64,000 nt of DNA from Lacibacter luteus. GTDB taxonomy: Bacteria > Bacteroidota > Bacteroidia > Chitinophagales > Chitinophagaceae. A program made the translations under genes and the position numbers. The notes under the pieces are model-generated. The model saw nothing but the letters and a program-made list of their open reading frames with translations, was not told the DNA's origin and did no database searches. Positions 1 through 8,107 of this stretch are shown here, piece after piece (the stretch's first letter is position 1; every line of letters starts with the position of its first letter). The DNA is taken from assembly GCF_004118265.1 (NCBI RefSeq), contig NZ_SDHW01000002.1:1-64000 (forward strand). The letters are read 5' to 3'.

Positions 1-40
1 TTCGTGCCGTTCTGTCTTTGCAACTTCATAATTGAACAAA

Positions 41-227
41 TTGCAAGCGAAGCGTCGATCAAATCTGCGTTCATCAATCCTATCTGTGTCATCTGTGATT
101 CCATTCTTCGTAAACCCGGCGCCGCAATCATCCGTGTCCATTCGTGTCAATCTGTGGCTAATCTAATTGCAAGCGCAGCGCCAATTAAATCCGTGTCCAT
201 CAATCCTATCTGTGTCATCTGTGATTC
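41..227. repeat. Two 61-bp imperfect direct repeats
   Basis: Positions 41-101 and 167-227 are near-copies of one another. Both start with TTGCAAGCG and end with CATCTGTGATTC, and a diverged stretch of 65 bp separates them. The words 'gtgtcatctgtgattc' and 'gcaagcgNagcg' recur through the first kilobase. I see no gene here. It looks like decayed intergenic repeat DNA of the kind common in Bacteroidota. Confidence 0.75.
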
Positions 228-260
228 TATTTCTTCAAGAGCGTAGCGAACAATCCAACA

Positions 261-767
261 TCACAAATCCCCTATCGGCTCCAGGTTATTCTTTTCAAAT
301 TGTGCACTCAACTCATAACCCAAGCTCTCCAGCAAAACATAAGCCCGGTTATTGGTTACCTTAATTACAACTCCCTCCGTATCCATTAAAAGCCCCGACT
401 TCACCCGCACTTTCTGCCCGCTTTCTAATTGAATAGGTCTTGCTTCCACTTCTTTGTATTCGTTCAGAAACTTGCGGATCATTTCAATCTCTGCTTCCTT
501 GATCACAGCAGGTTTTCCATTCCAGTACAAAAAATTAACCACTCCGTCCGTAAGCCGTATCCTCGGTTTCTCTTCTTCAGTCACCTGTACAAATACATAC
601 GATTTAAACAAAGGTTCTTCAATGATCTTATACCGGTCGCTCCATTTGCGACGTACTTTGGTCATAGGACAATAAAATACAAGCCCCTTCCGCTCCAGTT
701 GCTGGCAGATCTTCTTTTCCCATCGGGGTTTTGTATAAACTGCGTACCAGTTGCGCATATCCTTCAT
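261..767 (-). CDS. UpxY/NusG-family transcription antiterminator
   Basis: A 168-residue NusG paralogue. The NGN domain covers about residues 5-105 and opens with the typical WYAVYTKPRWEKK. A KOW segment at about 117-160 (GQKVRVKSGLLMDTEGVV) follows. Proteins of this size and composition (UpxY, LoaP, RfaH-like) bind paused RNA polymerase and let it read through terminators in long polysaccharide or secondary-metabolite operons. The gene points out of the left edge, so any operon it controls would lie outside the window. A promoter and a terminator-like hairpin sit about 380-540 bp upstream (1139-1307), which fits action in its own leader. A housekeeping NusG is less likely because no secE, rplK or rplA is adjacent. 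Confidence 0.82.
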   Translation of the reverse strand: MKDMRNWYAVYTKPRWEKKICQQLERKGLVFYCPMTKVRRKWSDRYKIIEEPLFKSYVFVQVTEEEKPRIRLTDGVVNFLYWNGKPAVIKEAEIEMIRKFLNEYKEVEARPIQLESGQKVRVKSGLLMDTEGVVIKVTNNRAYVLLESLGYELSAQFEKNNLEPIGDL

Positions 768-1138
768 AACGAAGTTGCTCTTGTGATTTTTTGCTGTTAC
801 TTAACTGTTCCATTAAACAATAGCTCAGCCAATAAGCAGAGCCTGGACGCATTTATTAGATAATTCCGTCCTTTTTTCATTCCCTGTGTTCTCTGCGAGA
901 AACCTTTGCAAGCGGAGCGTCAATCTAAAATCCGTGCTCTCTGTGCCTCCTTGGCAACCCAGATGCAAGCGCAGCGTGCCATCCCTTCTGCATATTCTCT
1001 GCGCCCCCTGTGTTCTCTGCGTGAAACCATTACAAGCGCAGCCCCCAATAAAACCCGAATTTACTCCAAAGCTTCGCCTCCTCAGTCACATCTTATAAAA
1101 AAAGACTGAGCCACATAAATTCCCTGAAATGTATATAA
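768..1138. repeat. Gene-free leader made of decayed repeats
   Basis: No convincing gene on either strand. Positions 860-1050 contain repeated words such as 'tgttctctgcg', 'gcaagcgNagcg' and 'ccgtgctctctgtgcc', the same vocabulary as positions 41-227. The stretch lies between the antiterminator start codon and the hairpin at 1146-1176, so it would form the distal part of the antiterminator's untranslated leader. Confidence 0.55.
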
Positions 1139-1176
1139 GACAAAAGGGCAAACAAACCTAAAAGGCTCGTTTACCC
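1139..1176 (-). terminator. Terminator-like hairpin in the antiterminator leader
   Basis: On the minus strand a 13-bp stem (GGGTAAACGAGCC with GGTTTGTTTGCCC, several G-U pairs, loop TTTTA) is followed by TTTTGTC. It lies between the promoter at 1279-1307 and the upxY-like gene. A terminator in such a leader is the expected target of a processive antiterminator. That link is inference. Confidence 0.55.
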
Positions 1177-1278
1177 TCCATCACTTAAATTATGTTGAAC
1201 TGCAAGGCAGTTTTTACTTGTTGGTTGTTCGGTTTCACAATACTTTCCCCGGGTGTTTACACACCGTTTTCATAGTTG

Positions 1279-1307
1279 CAAATATATGTCGTTTAAACAG
1301 TTACAAA
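1279..1307 (-). promoter_or_regulatory. Bacteroidota-type promoter for the antiterminator leader
   Basis: Minus-strand TTTG (1304-1307), 17 nt, then TATATTTG (1279-1286). This matches the Bacteroidota sigma-factor consensus (TTTG, about 19 nt, TAnnTTTG) with slightly short spacing. Two further small hairpins follow downstream (GGTGT-GTAA-ACACC and AACTGC-CTT-GCAGTT). Confidence 0.6.
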
Positions 1308-1467
1308 CTCAACAAACCATCATCCACATACGACAAAATATCCCCAATGTTGATTCGCCTGCAAGTTAATGGTTGAGGTCAATCGCAAAAAATAATATTT
1401 TACACTTAGTCGCTCAGCCAACCGGCTTCACGTCTAACAGTTATTCCCGCAATTGTAAAATGATAAC

Positions 1468-1893
1468 CTATTTACGCAGTAGTTGCTCAAGCAACGCAAC
1501 TTTCTCCCTTTCTGTCTGGAGAAGACGCTCATATAGTTGCTTGTTTTCTTCCATGGCTTCAACCCATTTGTCAATTGGATTGAATGTTGGTTGTATTTGA
1601 AAAAGTTGTCCTGTTGCATTGTCATTAACAGTAGTAACAGTATTTCCAATTATATTTATTGCAGCCTCTTCATCGAAATTCCGGATAGCTTCAACAGGCA
1701 CTTTAAGGGCCTTTGCTACTTCTGCAAGAATATTGCTTTCAAGCTTATCCTTCGCTTCCAGCAAGGAAATTTTCTTCTGATTCCAGTCCTCTCCCAAAGC
1801 TGCAGCCAATGCCTCCTGCTTAATTCCAAGCATCTCCCGGAAACGTTTCACATTACGTCCTTCATGTATCGTTTTGGTAGTAGATGTATCCAT
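1468..1893 (-). CDS. XRE-family helix-turn-helix regulator
   Basis: 141 residues. An XRE/Cro helix-turn-helix covers about residues 12-70 (GRNVKRFREMLGIKQEALA, then QKKISLLE and VAKALKVPVEAI). A linker and a C-terminal coiled coil from about 108 to 141, rich in Glu, Gln and Leu, probably mediate oligomerisation. The start codon lies only five bases past a TATATTTG element, so the transcript would be leaderless or nearly so. The gene stands alone between repeat DNA and the 2.1-3.5 kb cassette. Its targets are unknown. Confidence 0.8.
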   Translation of the reverse strand: MDTSTTKTIHEGRNVKRFREMLGIKQEALAAALGEDWNQKKISLLEAKDKLESNILAEVAKALKVPVEAIRNFDEEAAINIIGNTVTTVNDNATGQLFQIQPTFNPIDKWVEAMEENKQLYERLLQTEREKVALLEQLLRK

Positions 1894-1897
1894 AAAA

Positions 1898-1929
1898 CAA
1901 ATATAAGTTCCTTACTGCAATAAAGCCAA
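1898..1929 (-). promoter_or_regulatory. Promoter of the XRE regulator
   Basis: TTGG (1926-1929), 20 nt, TATATTTG (1898-1905) on the minus strand. The start codon follows after five bases. This is a good match to the Bacteroidota promoter pattern. Confidence 0.6.
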
Positions 1930-2134
1930 CCGTACAATCACCCTTCAGTGCATAAAATATCCCGCTGTCGGTATAACCTATCCACTGCAGGAATAGTATA
2001 TCCATTATTCTCATTGCAGCTTTGTACAGGCATTACACAAAAGACGATCCCGGCACTACAGCCAATCTCACGACTCACCAATCACGGCCTACGACTCCTG
2101 ACTCATAACCTTTAACCCCCAACCTGTATCACAA

Positions 2135-2443
2135 ATGCTCCACCATCAACTTCCTCCGCAATTCAACAATACACCCGTCCGTTTAAGCAAAAAGGGAGCG
2201 AAACACGCCGACAGTTTTATCCGGAAATTTTTCGGGGCTTATCATCTCCACGAGATACGTCGCTCACTCGCTGCACTCACCGAGATAGCCCTCACAACCA
2301 ACAACACCCATTTCGATGATGCCAAAGAAAGAGACTGCATCCTCTGGTTCTACTACGAACTCGAAATTTTCATCGAAGCAGCCTGGTTCCAAAACAAGCA
2401 ATCCTCCACAGCCAAAACAAAACCCAAAAAGAAAAACAAATAA
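2135..2443 (+). CDS. Conserved small protein, paralogue of the 3207-3512 gene
   Basis: A 102-residue protein of unknown function. Its middle (SLAALTEIALTTNN, then FYYELEIFIEAAW) aligns with LWMLTIGILSSDH and FYEHSLLFIDAV of the product of 3207-3512, and both end in a Lys-rich tail. The two are therefore paralogues that flank the gene at 2568-2984. No signal peptide or membrane segment is visible. A partner or immunity role for the protein between them is possible but rests only on position. Confidence 0.6.
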   Translation: MLHHQLPPQFNNTPVRLSKKGAKHADSFIRKFFGAYHLHEIRRSLAALTEIALTTNNTHFDDAKERDCILWFYYELEIFIEAAWFQNKQSSTAKTKPKKKNK

Positions 2444-2567
2444 CCCATCTGTGGCCATCAGCGTTCATCCCCGTTTGAATGACTTCAGTCGGGCAGGTGT
2501 GGCCTTTCGTGTCAATTTGTGTAATTCGTGGCACCCATCCTTAACCTTTAACCCTCAACCTTTCCCC

Positions 2568-2984
2568 ATGCACTCCGAACAGGAATTCATCAAACTTCTC
2601 TTCCTCCTCTCCGACACACAACACTGGCTCACCTCAATGAGCCAAGAGCTGCTGGCACAACTCCCAAATTCAAGTCGTCTTAAACAGAAAAGCTATTACC
2701 TCAGCATCACCGCATTTGCACACATTATCGAGCGGCATTACTATCGTATCGAACGCCACCCCGGCACAGGAAAATTTTCTGTCCCCCTTCACGACATCAT
2801 TCAGCACATCAAAGAAGCAAAAGAAGAAACAACACAACCCGTACACGGCACACTAAATCATTACCGCACCAAAGACACAGGCACCATCATCGGTCATGAA
2901 CGGAACGGCACACCCACTTCGCTCATCACCGTCATCACCTGCCCCGCAGGCAAGATCATCACCGCTTTTCCCGGCATTCCTTAA
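2568..2984 (+). CDS. Hypothetical protein, possible BECR-type nuclease fold
   Basis: 138 residues when started at the ATG at 2568. Longer in-frame starts exist upstream but overlap the preceding gene. Visible pieces are a helical N-terminus, HIIERHYYRIERHPGTGKF in the middle, and a C-terminal strand pattern TIIGHERNGTPTSLITVIT ending in IITAFP. Small bacterial RNase toxins of the BECR/EndoU type often end in a similar strand-rich segment with 'viTaf/yP', and the paired His residues would suit an RNase. I could not confirm this family. The gene sits between two paralogous small genes, which recalls a toxin with partners. Confidence 0.45.
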   Translation: MHSEQEFIKLLFLLSDTQHWLTSMSQELLAQLPNSSRLKQKSYYLSITAFAHIIERHYYRIERHPGTGKFSVPLHDIIQHIKEAKEETTQPVHGTLNHYRTKDTGTIIGHERNGTPTSLITVITCPAGKIITAFPGIP

Positions 2985-3176
2985 CTGCATTTTATCCATG
3001 TACTTCCGTGCAATCTGTGAGCAACAACCCTTCTTCTTGTCATTTCGACGTTAGGAGAAATCTGCCCGGCATTTGCACTTCAGCAGTTCCCTCGGGAAGA
3101 CAACAATATTGAGCAAAAAAGCCGGTACTCCTTAACTGTATCTCATCCGTGATCTTCTGTGCAATCTGTGAGCAAC
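2980..3176 (+). repeat. Duplicated 47-bp intergenic segment
   Basis: Positions 2980-3026 and 3130-3176 are similar 47-bp segments. Both start with CCTTAACTG and end with GTGCAATCTGTGAGCAAC. Each follows a 'cggcattc' or 'ccggtactc' word, so the cassette appears to have grown by local duplication. Confidence 0.65.
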
Positions 3177-3206
3177 CATTCTTCCCATCATCTCAAAAAA
3201 CATCCC

Positions 3207-3512
3207 ATGAGCACACTCCCCCAAACTCTACGCAATTACAAACAGCAACTCACAGAAAATCCCGGCAAACAGCAGCTATGGGCAATCATTCGGGATTATA
3301 TCCGCTACTATTCAGCAGAAGGCATTAAAGAAGAACTCTGGATGCTCACCATCGGCATTCTTTCCAGCGATCACTCTGAAGAAGTAGAAAAAGGTCTTGA
3401 TCGCCAAAACCGCATTTTCTTTTACGAACACAGTCTCTTATTTATCGATGCCGTAAACCAATTATACCGACTACAGGAGAACAAAAAAGCAAAGCGAAAA
3501 TCAAAATCCTGA
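3207..3512 (+). CDS. Conserved small protein, paralogue of the 2135-2443 gene
   Basis: A 101-residue protein starting at the ATG at 3207. It is alpha-helical in appearance, with a Lys-rich C-terminus (ENKKAKRKSKS). Its core matches the product of 2135-2443 (see that entry). No signal peptide, membrane segment or recognised domain is present. It is the last gene of the small cassette. The region after it up to 3895 has no gene. Confidence 0.6.
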   Translation: MSTLPQTLRNYKQQLTENPGKQQLWAIIRDYIRYYSAEGIKEELWMLTIGILSSDHSEEVEKGLDRQNRIFFYEHSLLFIDAVNQLYRLQENKKAKRKSKS

Positions 3513-3551
3513 CACCAACATGAGCAACCGACACGACTTGATGCATTGACA

Positions 3552-3628
3552 GACCTGACAGGTTGAGCCCTCTCAGTATAGTAACAATTAAAAAATCAGC
3601 TTCGCAAACAAGCTTAACCTGTCAGGTC
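3552..3628. repeat. Inverted repeat GACCTGACAGGTT/AACCTGTCAGGTC
   Basis: A perfect 13-bp inverted repeat (3552-3564 and 3616-3628) with a 51-bp spacer. Near-identical 'aacctgacaggtt' palindromes are a very common intergenic repeat in Bacteroidota. The rest of 3513-3895 holds no gene, only A/T-rich DNA with short words (TCCAGGACT, TTTAGGACT) resembling each other. Confidence 0.7.
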
Positions 3629-3895
3629 AAACCTTCCTTCCCGCCTCCCCCGTCTTTCCGGCTGTAAAGTCAATTTAGGATTTCCTGTTCCGGCAGTATA
3701 GCCAATCCAGGACTTATTCATTAACCTGTATAACTATTTTAGGACTAGACACAGTACAAGAAAAGGCAGGATACTCCCACTATACTCCGTAGATAAAGCG
3801 TATATAAAGCATGAAACCCCTAAAAATCCGACACCCTCGCCCTCAACTCTCTCCACATCACAAAACCTTCTTATTTTCAATAAAACTATTCTGCA

Positions 3896-5047
3896 TTGAA
3901 CCAGCGCTTTTATTCCCTTGATGTTTTTCGGGGTGCTACTGTTGCACTGATGATATTGGTAAACAACCCCGGCTCCTGGTCGCATATTTATGCGCCGCTT
4001 GAGCATGCAGGCTGGCACGGTTGTACACCTACCGACCTGGTGTTCCCGTTCTTTCTTTTTGCGGTAGGCAATGCCATGTCGTTTGTAATGCCCCGGCTTG
4101 AACAGGCAGGCGATGCTGTTTTCTGGAAAAAGGTCATCAAACGAACGCTGCTCATCTTCCTGATTGGCTTGTTGCTTAACTGGAGCCCTTTTGTAAAATG
4201 GGAAGCAGATCAGATCGTATTCAAACCCTTCAGCAATCTGCGCATCATGGGTGTGTTGCAACGGATTGCTCTTTGTTATTTTTTTGCTTCGATAATTGCT
4301 TATTATTTTAAACACAGGGGAGCTTTTGTTATGGGAGCTTTGCTTCTGTTATTTTACTGGATACTCTCGTTTATCGCTGGTGCACCCGGCGATCACTATA
4401 GTTTAAATGGATGGTTCGGTACGCACATTGACAAAGCTGTTTTTGGCGAAGCGCATTTGTACAAAGGTGAAGGAGTGCCTTTTGATCCGGAGGGGTTGAT
4501 GAGTACATTTGCTGCCATTGTTCAGGTGATCTTCGGCTACCTCGTTGGTGATTATATTCAGAAAAAGGGGAAAAGCTTCGAAATGCTGAGCGCTTTGTTT
4601 GTAACTGCAACAATTCTTACTGTTACCGGTTTAGCCTGGGGTATGGTCTTCCCCATCAACAAAAGAATATGGACCAGCTCTTACACCCTTTATACAAGCG
4701 GGCTGGCGATTTATACCATTGCCACAATGATCTACTTTATTGAGTTTAAACAAGCCAAAGGGTTTCTGCTGAAGTTTTTTGATGTGTTTGGCAAGAACCC
4801 CTTGTTCATTTTTGTATTGAGTGGCTTGCTGCCACGATTGCTTGGCTTAATACGTATACCCAATGGTTTAACTGATGAAGGTTTGCAAAAACATCTCAGT
4901 CCTTTCAGTTGGTTTTATGAGAAGATTTGTAAACAGGTTCCCGGCATTCCCGAAAACGGTTCGCTCGTGTACGCTATCTCCATTATCATCTTCTACTGGG
5001 CTATTTGTTATTGGTTAGATAAGAAGAAGATTTATATTAAAGTATAA
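3896..5047 (+). CDS. nagX: NagX/HGSNAT-like membrane acyltransferase
   Basis: 383 residues with about ten membrane segments. The N-terminal SLDVFRGATVALMILVNNPG and then WHGCTPTDLVFPFFLFAVG match the catalytic domain of heparan-alpha-glucosaminide N-acetyltransferase and bacterial NagX, including the conserved His after the first helix. The family moves acyl groups to amino sugars across the inner membrane, and in Bacteroidota it usually belongs to GlcNAc or chitin use. The start codon is TTG at 3896, because no ATG precedes the first conserved residues. It converges on the MurU-like gene. An exact substrate cannot be read from sequence. Confidence 0.8.
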   Translation: MNQRFYSLDVFRGATVALMILVNNPGSWSHIYAPLEHAGWHGCTPTDLVFPFFLFAVGNAMSFVMPRLEQAGDAVFWKKVIKRTLLIFLIGLLLNWSPFVKWEADQIVFKPFSNLRIMGVLQRIALCYFFASIIAYYFKHRGAFVMGALLLLFYWILSFIAGAPGDHYSLNGWFGTHIDKAVFGEAHLYKGEGVPFDPEGLMSTFAAIVQVIFGYLVGDYIQKKGKSFEMLSALFVTATILTVTGLAWGMVFPINKRIWTSSYTLYTSGLAIYTIATMIYFIEFKQAKGFLLKFFDVFGKNPLFIFVLSGLLPRLLGLIRIPNGLTDEGLQKHLSPFSWFYEKICKQVPGIPENGSLVYAISIIIFYWAICYWLDKKKIYIKV

Positions 5048-5147
5048 ATACAGCATGCAATAAAAAATCGAGGAGCTGCAGATAAGATGTTTGATGTAAG
5101 CACAACTGCACTTCACTACAGTAGTACAAAGCTTAATCAGGGCTATC

Positions 5148-5211
5148 GCCGAAACATGGACGTAATATGTTTCGGCTGTCTTTTTGTTACTTTTGGACAA
5201 GCAAAAGTGAC
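5148..5211. terminator. Double hairpin terminator region
   Basis: GCCGAAACAT/ATGTTTCGGC (5148-5176) is followed by TGTCTTTTT on the plus strand. A second hairpin, GTTACTTTTG-GACAAG-CAAAAGTGAC (5186-5211), has T-runs on both sides. The second is a frequent Bacteroidota bidirectional terminator or repeat. Together they separate the convergent nagX and murU-like genes. Confidence 0.7.
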
Positions 5212-5286
5212 AAAAAATAATCCCTGAATTTACAACCTGAAAAGTGTAGACACGCTATAATAACTAAGGCTTTGCTTAGGAAAAAC

Positions 5287-6021
5287 CTATTTAAAATATT
5301 CTTCCGCCACGGCCACACTCTCCGGCTTCCCTACATCTACCAACACATCACCACTATGATCGTAGCCAAGGATTGTGTGTTCAGCTGCCAGATCTAAATA
5401 CGGTTCTGTTAACGAAAACTTACCCGCTTGTTTCACCAATGTAAAAAACCGCTGTTCAAATACCACAACACAACTGTATGCTTTTTCAACCAGCATCTTT
5501 TTTTCCTCTGCTGTATAAGTTAGTACAGGCCCTTTTTCTTCGCCTGTAGAAATATTGCGCCAGCCACATAACTTATCGTTTGCATCAAACAAAAAATTTC
5601 TTGCCGTTTTGCGATTGGTCACACCAAACGAAACAAGTGGTTTGTATTGCTGATGATAAGCCAGTAATTTATTAAGATCGAGATTGGTAAGAATATCAAC
5701 ATTGATGGTTACAAAGGGCTCGTCATCTTCCAGCAGTTGTTTTGCTTTTAATAAACCTCCGCCTGTTTCCAGTACAGCATCACGTTCATCACTGATAAGG
5801 ATGTTACTGCCCCATCCCTTATTTGCTTCAACAGCTTCAATGATCTGATCGGGGAAATGATGCACATTCACCACCACATCGGTAATATTGTATTGTTGCA
5901 GGTATTCAATATTACGTTGCAACAAGCTCTTGCCATTGACTATTGCCAATGCCTTGGGATGATGCTCTGTCCATGGTTTAAAACGTGTGCCTAAACCTGC
6001 TGCAAAAATCATTGCTTTCAT
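5287..6021 (-). CDS. murU: MurU-like sugar-1-phosphate nucleotidyltransferase
   Basis: 244 residues, the usual size for MurU. The N-terminus FAAGLGTRFKPWTEHHPKA carries the nucleotide-binding GxGTR...PK signature of sugar-phosphate nucleotidyltransferases. VNVDILTNLD is the metal-binding Asp region and DVGKPE lies near the C-terminus. MurU makes UDP-MurNAc from MurNAc-1-phosphate in the recycling route described in Pseudomonas. The call is strengthened because the kinase that would make the substrate (AmgK-like) is two genes upstream in the same operon, 11 bp after the intervening gene. A glucose-1-phosphate-type transferase is the main alternative. Confidence 0.8.
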   Translation of the reverse strand: MKAMIFAAGLGTRFKPWTEHHPKALAIVNGKSLLQRNIEYLQQYNITDVVVNVHHFPDQIIEAVEANKGWGSNILISDERDAVLETGGGLLKAKQLLEDDEPFVTINVDILTNLDLNKLLAYHQQYKPLVSFGVTNRKTARNFLFDANDKLCGWRNISTGEEKGPVLTYTAEEKKMLVEKAYSCVVVFEQRFFTLVKQAGKFSLTEPYLDLAAEHTILGYDHSGDVLVDVGKPESVAVAEEYFK

Positions 6022-6032
6022 AGTTGTATACT

Positions 6033-6479
6033 TTATTTAAGAAGCGAAATGATTTTTGTCTTAGAAACCTGCTTTATTTCGCTTGTCAAACCAAAGCTCC
6101 ATATAACAAGGAATCTGCCTTTCGAAAAATATTCGTCTGATTTTTTTGCAGCTGCTTTCCCTTCCTGTCCCCACAGCAAGCCTTCGAGAAACGCTGCACC
6201 TTCAAATTCTTTTTCAAATTCAAAATACAGGATTGTACCATTATCGCCTTTTTTAGTAAACGATTGAGCACTCTTTTTTTTCAATTTCCCCAGGAAAGAC
6301 TCGTATAATTCAATCTGTTCGTAGAAAGAAGCAGCATGTACAGTTTTGTGCTCTTTCCTTGACGTTTCCCTGTAACCTTCAGGAATTTCACTTGCCACTA
6401 ATCTTAAACTATCTAATTCCTGCGCTTCTGAATAACCCGCAGCAAGTATAAATAGTAATACTCCAATTATTTTTCTCAT
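6033..6479 (-). CDS. Secreted hypothetical protein in the AmgK-MurU operon
   Basis: 148 residues with a clear signal peptide (MRKIIGVLLFILAAGYSEAQ, cleavage near residue 19). The mature part is mixed alpha/beta, rich in Lys, Glu and Ser, and lacks a motif I recognise. It lies 16 bp after the kinase gene and 11 bp before the murU-like gene, so the three are probably co-transcribed. A periplasmic role linked to cell-wall turnover is only a guess from position. Confidence 0.65.
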   Translation of the reverse strand: MRKIIGVLLFILAAGYSEAQELDSLRLVASEIPEGYRETSRKEHKTVHAASFYEQIELYESFLGKLKKKSAQSFTKKGDNGTILYFEFEKEFEGAAFLEGLLWGQEGKAAAKKSDEYFSKGRFLVIWSFGLTSEIKQVSKTKIISLLK

Positions 6480-6495
6480 ATCATTACTTTAAAGA

Positions 6496-7950
6496 TCAAT
6501 ACGTTTCATTAATCCAGTTCTTCGCTTCCTGCACTATATGTTTTACATCGGTTTGTACTCCGTATTTATTTTTTAAATGACGGGCCAATGCATCAGCAGC
6601 ATATACACTTCTGTGCTGCCCACCTGTGCAACCAAAGTTTACTTGCAGACTGGAAAAATTACGTTGCATATAATCTTCTACAGCAATATCAATAATATTA
6701 TAAACGCTGTTTAAAAACTGCGGCATCTTTGTTTGCTGTTCTAAGAAATCTTTCACGCCTTTATCTCTGCCTGTTTGTGTTTTAAACTCCTGTATGCGAC
6801 CCGGATTTAAAATACCTCTGCAATCAAACACAAAACCACCACCATTATCTGTTTCATCTTTAGGTATACCGGTTGATTTGTAAGAGAAGCTGTTAATATG
6901 CACAACCAATGCCGTTGCCTCTGTTGCTTTTGGTGGCTCAAACCGATGGATCACTTCATCTTCTACCATCAATCCAAGCAAACGCTCAAACTCAGGCAAT
7001 ACAATACCCACATGTTTGTTCTTTAAAAACCAACGCAGGTTACGTAATGCAATAGGAATGCTTGTTAAAAAATGCGCCTTCCGTTCAAACAATCCACGAA
7101 AACCATATGCCCCCAATACCTGTAATAAACGAATCAGCACATAACCGTTATACTGACTTACAAAACGTGTACGGTCAATTTCTTTCTGCAACACATTCTC
7201 CACACAATCCATATAAAACTCCAGCAAACTGTTCTTCCATTCATCAGGCAACTCTGCTTTTGCCTGCCATAGCAACGAAGCAACATCGTACTGCACCGCA
7301 CCTTTCATTCCTCCCTGGTAATCGATGAAATGAACGTTGCCATCCTTCACCATTACATTCCTGCTTTGAAAATCACGGAACATAAAATACTTATGATCTA
7401 CACGTGTAAGGTAGATGCTCAGATCTTCAAAATCTTCGATAAGCTTTTCCTTATCGTAAGGAATCTTCAATGTGTCAAGAAAATAATAACGGAAGTAAAG
7501 CAGATCAGAAACGATGGCCTGTCTTCCGAATTCTTTCGATGTAATACACCAATCATAATTAAAATCAACATGTCCTTTTATCTGCATGTGTGCCAGCTTC
7601 TGCAGGCTTTGCTGAAACAGTCCATATACATGCTCATTATAACCATGCTGCTCCAGTTCGTTCAGCAGCGATACATCACCAAAATCTTCCTGCAGATAAA
7701 TGGTTTCATCGTCCGATACTTTAAATATTGCAGGCACAGGACAACCACTCTTCTTAAAGTGTGTACTGAATTTTAAAAAGGTTTGATTCTCTTTAATGTT
7801 CTTGCTTGCGGTAGCAATACAGGTTGGCTCTCCGCTAACACGATAGTAAACACGATCGCTTCCGCTTTGCGGAACTTTTTCAATAGACAATGGAGCGGCA
7901 CCAAATATTTCCCGGTATAAACTGTTTATCTGGTCGATAGATTGTAACAT
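6496..7950 (-). CDS. AmgK-like sugar kinase fused to a RapZ C-terminal domain
   Basis: 484 residues from the ATG at 7950. A longer frame to 8031 exists but adds an unlikely N-terminus. Residues about 1-330 are an aminoglycoside-phosphotransferase-type kinase: FRDFQSRNVMV holds the catalytic Asp and Asn, and FIDYQGG the metal-binding Asp. AmgK of this fold phosphorylates MurNAc and GlcNAc at the anomeric carbon. Residues about 345-484 match the RapZ C-terminal domain (FDCRGILNPGR, then NFGCTGGQHRSVYAADAL). In E. coli that domain senses glucosamine-6-phosphate and binds small RNA. The RapZ N-terminal P-loop domain is absent. The kinase heads an operon with a MurU-like gene, so the fusion may tie sugar recycling to amino-sugar sensing. 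Confidence 0.82.
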   Translation of the reverse strand: MLQSIDQINSLYREIFGAAPLSIEKVPQSGSDRVYYRVSGEPTCIATASKNIKENQTFLKFSTHFKKSGCPVPAIFKVSDDETIYLQEDFGDVSLLNELEQHGYNEHVYGLFQQSLQKLAHMQIKGHVDFNYDWCITSKEFGRQAIVSDLLYFRYYFLDTLKIPYDKEKLIEDFEDLSIYLTRVDHKYFMFRDFQSRNVMVKDGNVHFIDYQGGMKGAVQYDVASLLWQAKAELPDEWKNSLLEFYMDCVENVLQKEIDRTRFVSQYNGYVLIRLLQVLGAYGFRGLFERKAHFLTSIPIALRNLRWFLKNKHVGIVLPEFERLLGLMVEDEVIHRFEPPKATEATALVVHINSFSYKSTGIPKDETDNGGGFVFDCRGILNPGRIQEFKTQTGRDKGVKDFLEQQTKMPQFLNSVYNIIDIAVEDYMQRNFSSLQVNFGCTGGQHRSVYAADALARHLKNKYGVQTDVKHIVQEAKNWINETY

Positions 7951-8107
7951 AAAGGCTGTGATGTAAGGATGCGAAGGTAAGAAAGTGAAACACTTTAATC
8001 TACATCTGCTACTGTTCAATTGAAAAGACATCCACTTAACAAAATCAATTGTTGCAAGGCCCTTATTTTTTATCTAATTTCAGGATACACAATCAAACTA
8101 ACTACCG

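Noticed and set aside
1-1110. A CRISPR array
   Set aside because: The repeated words are irregular, imperfect and unevenly spaced, and no cas gene is present.
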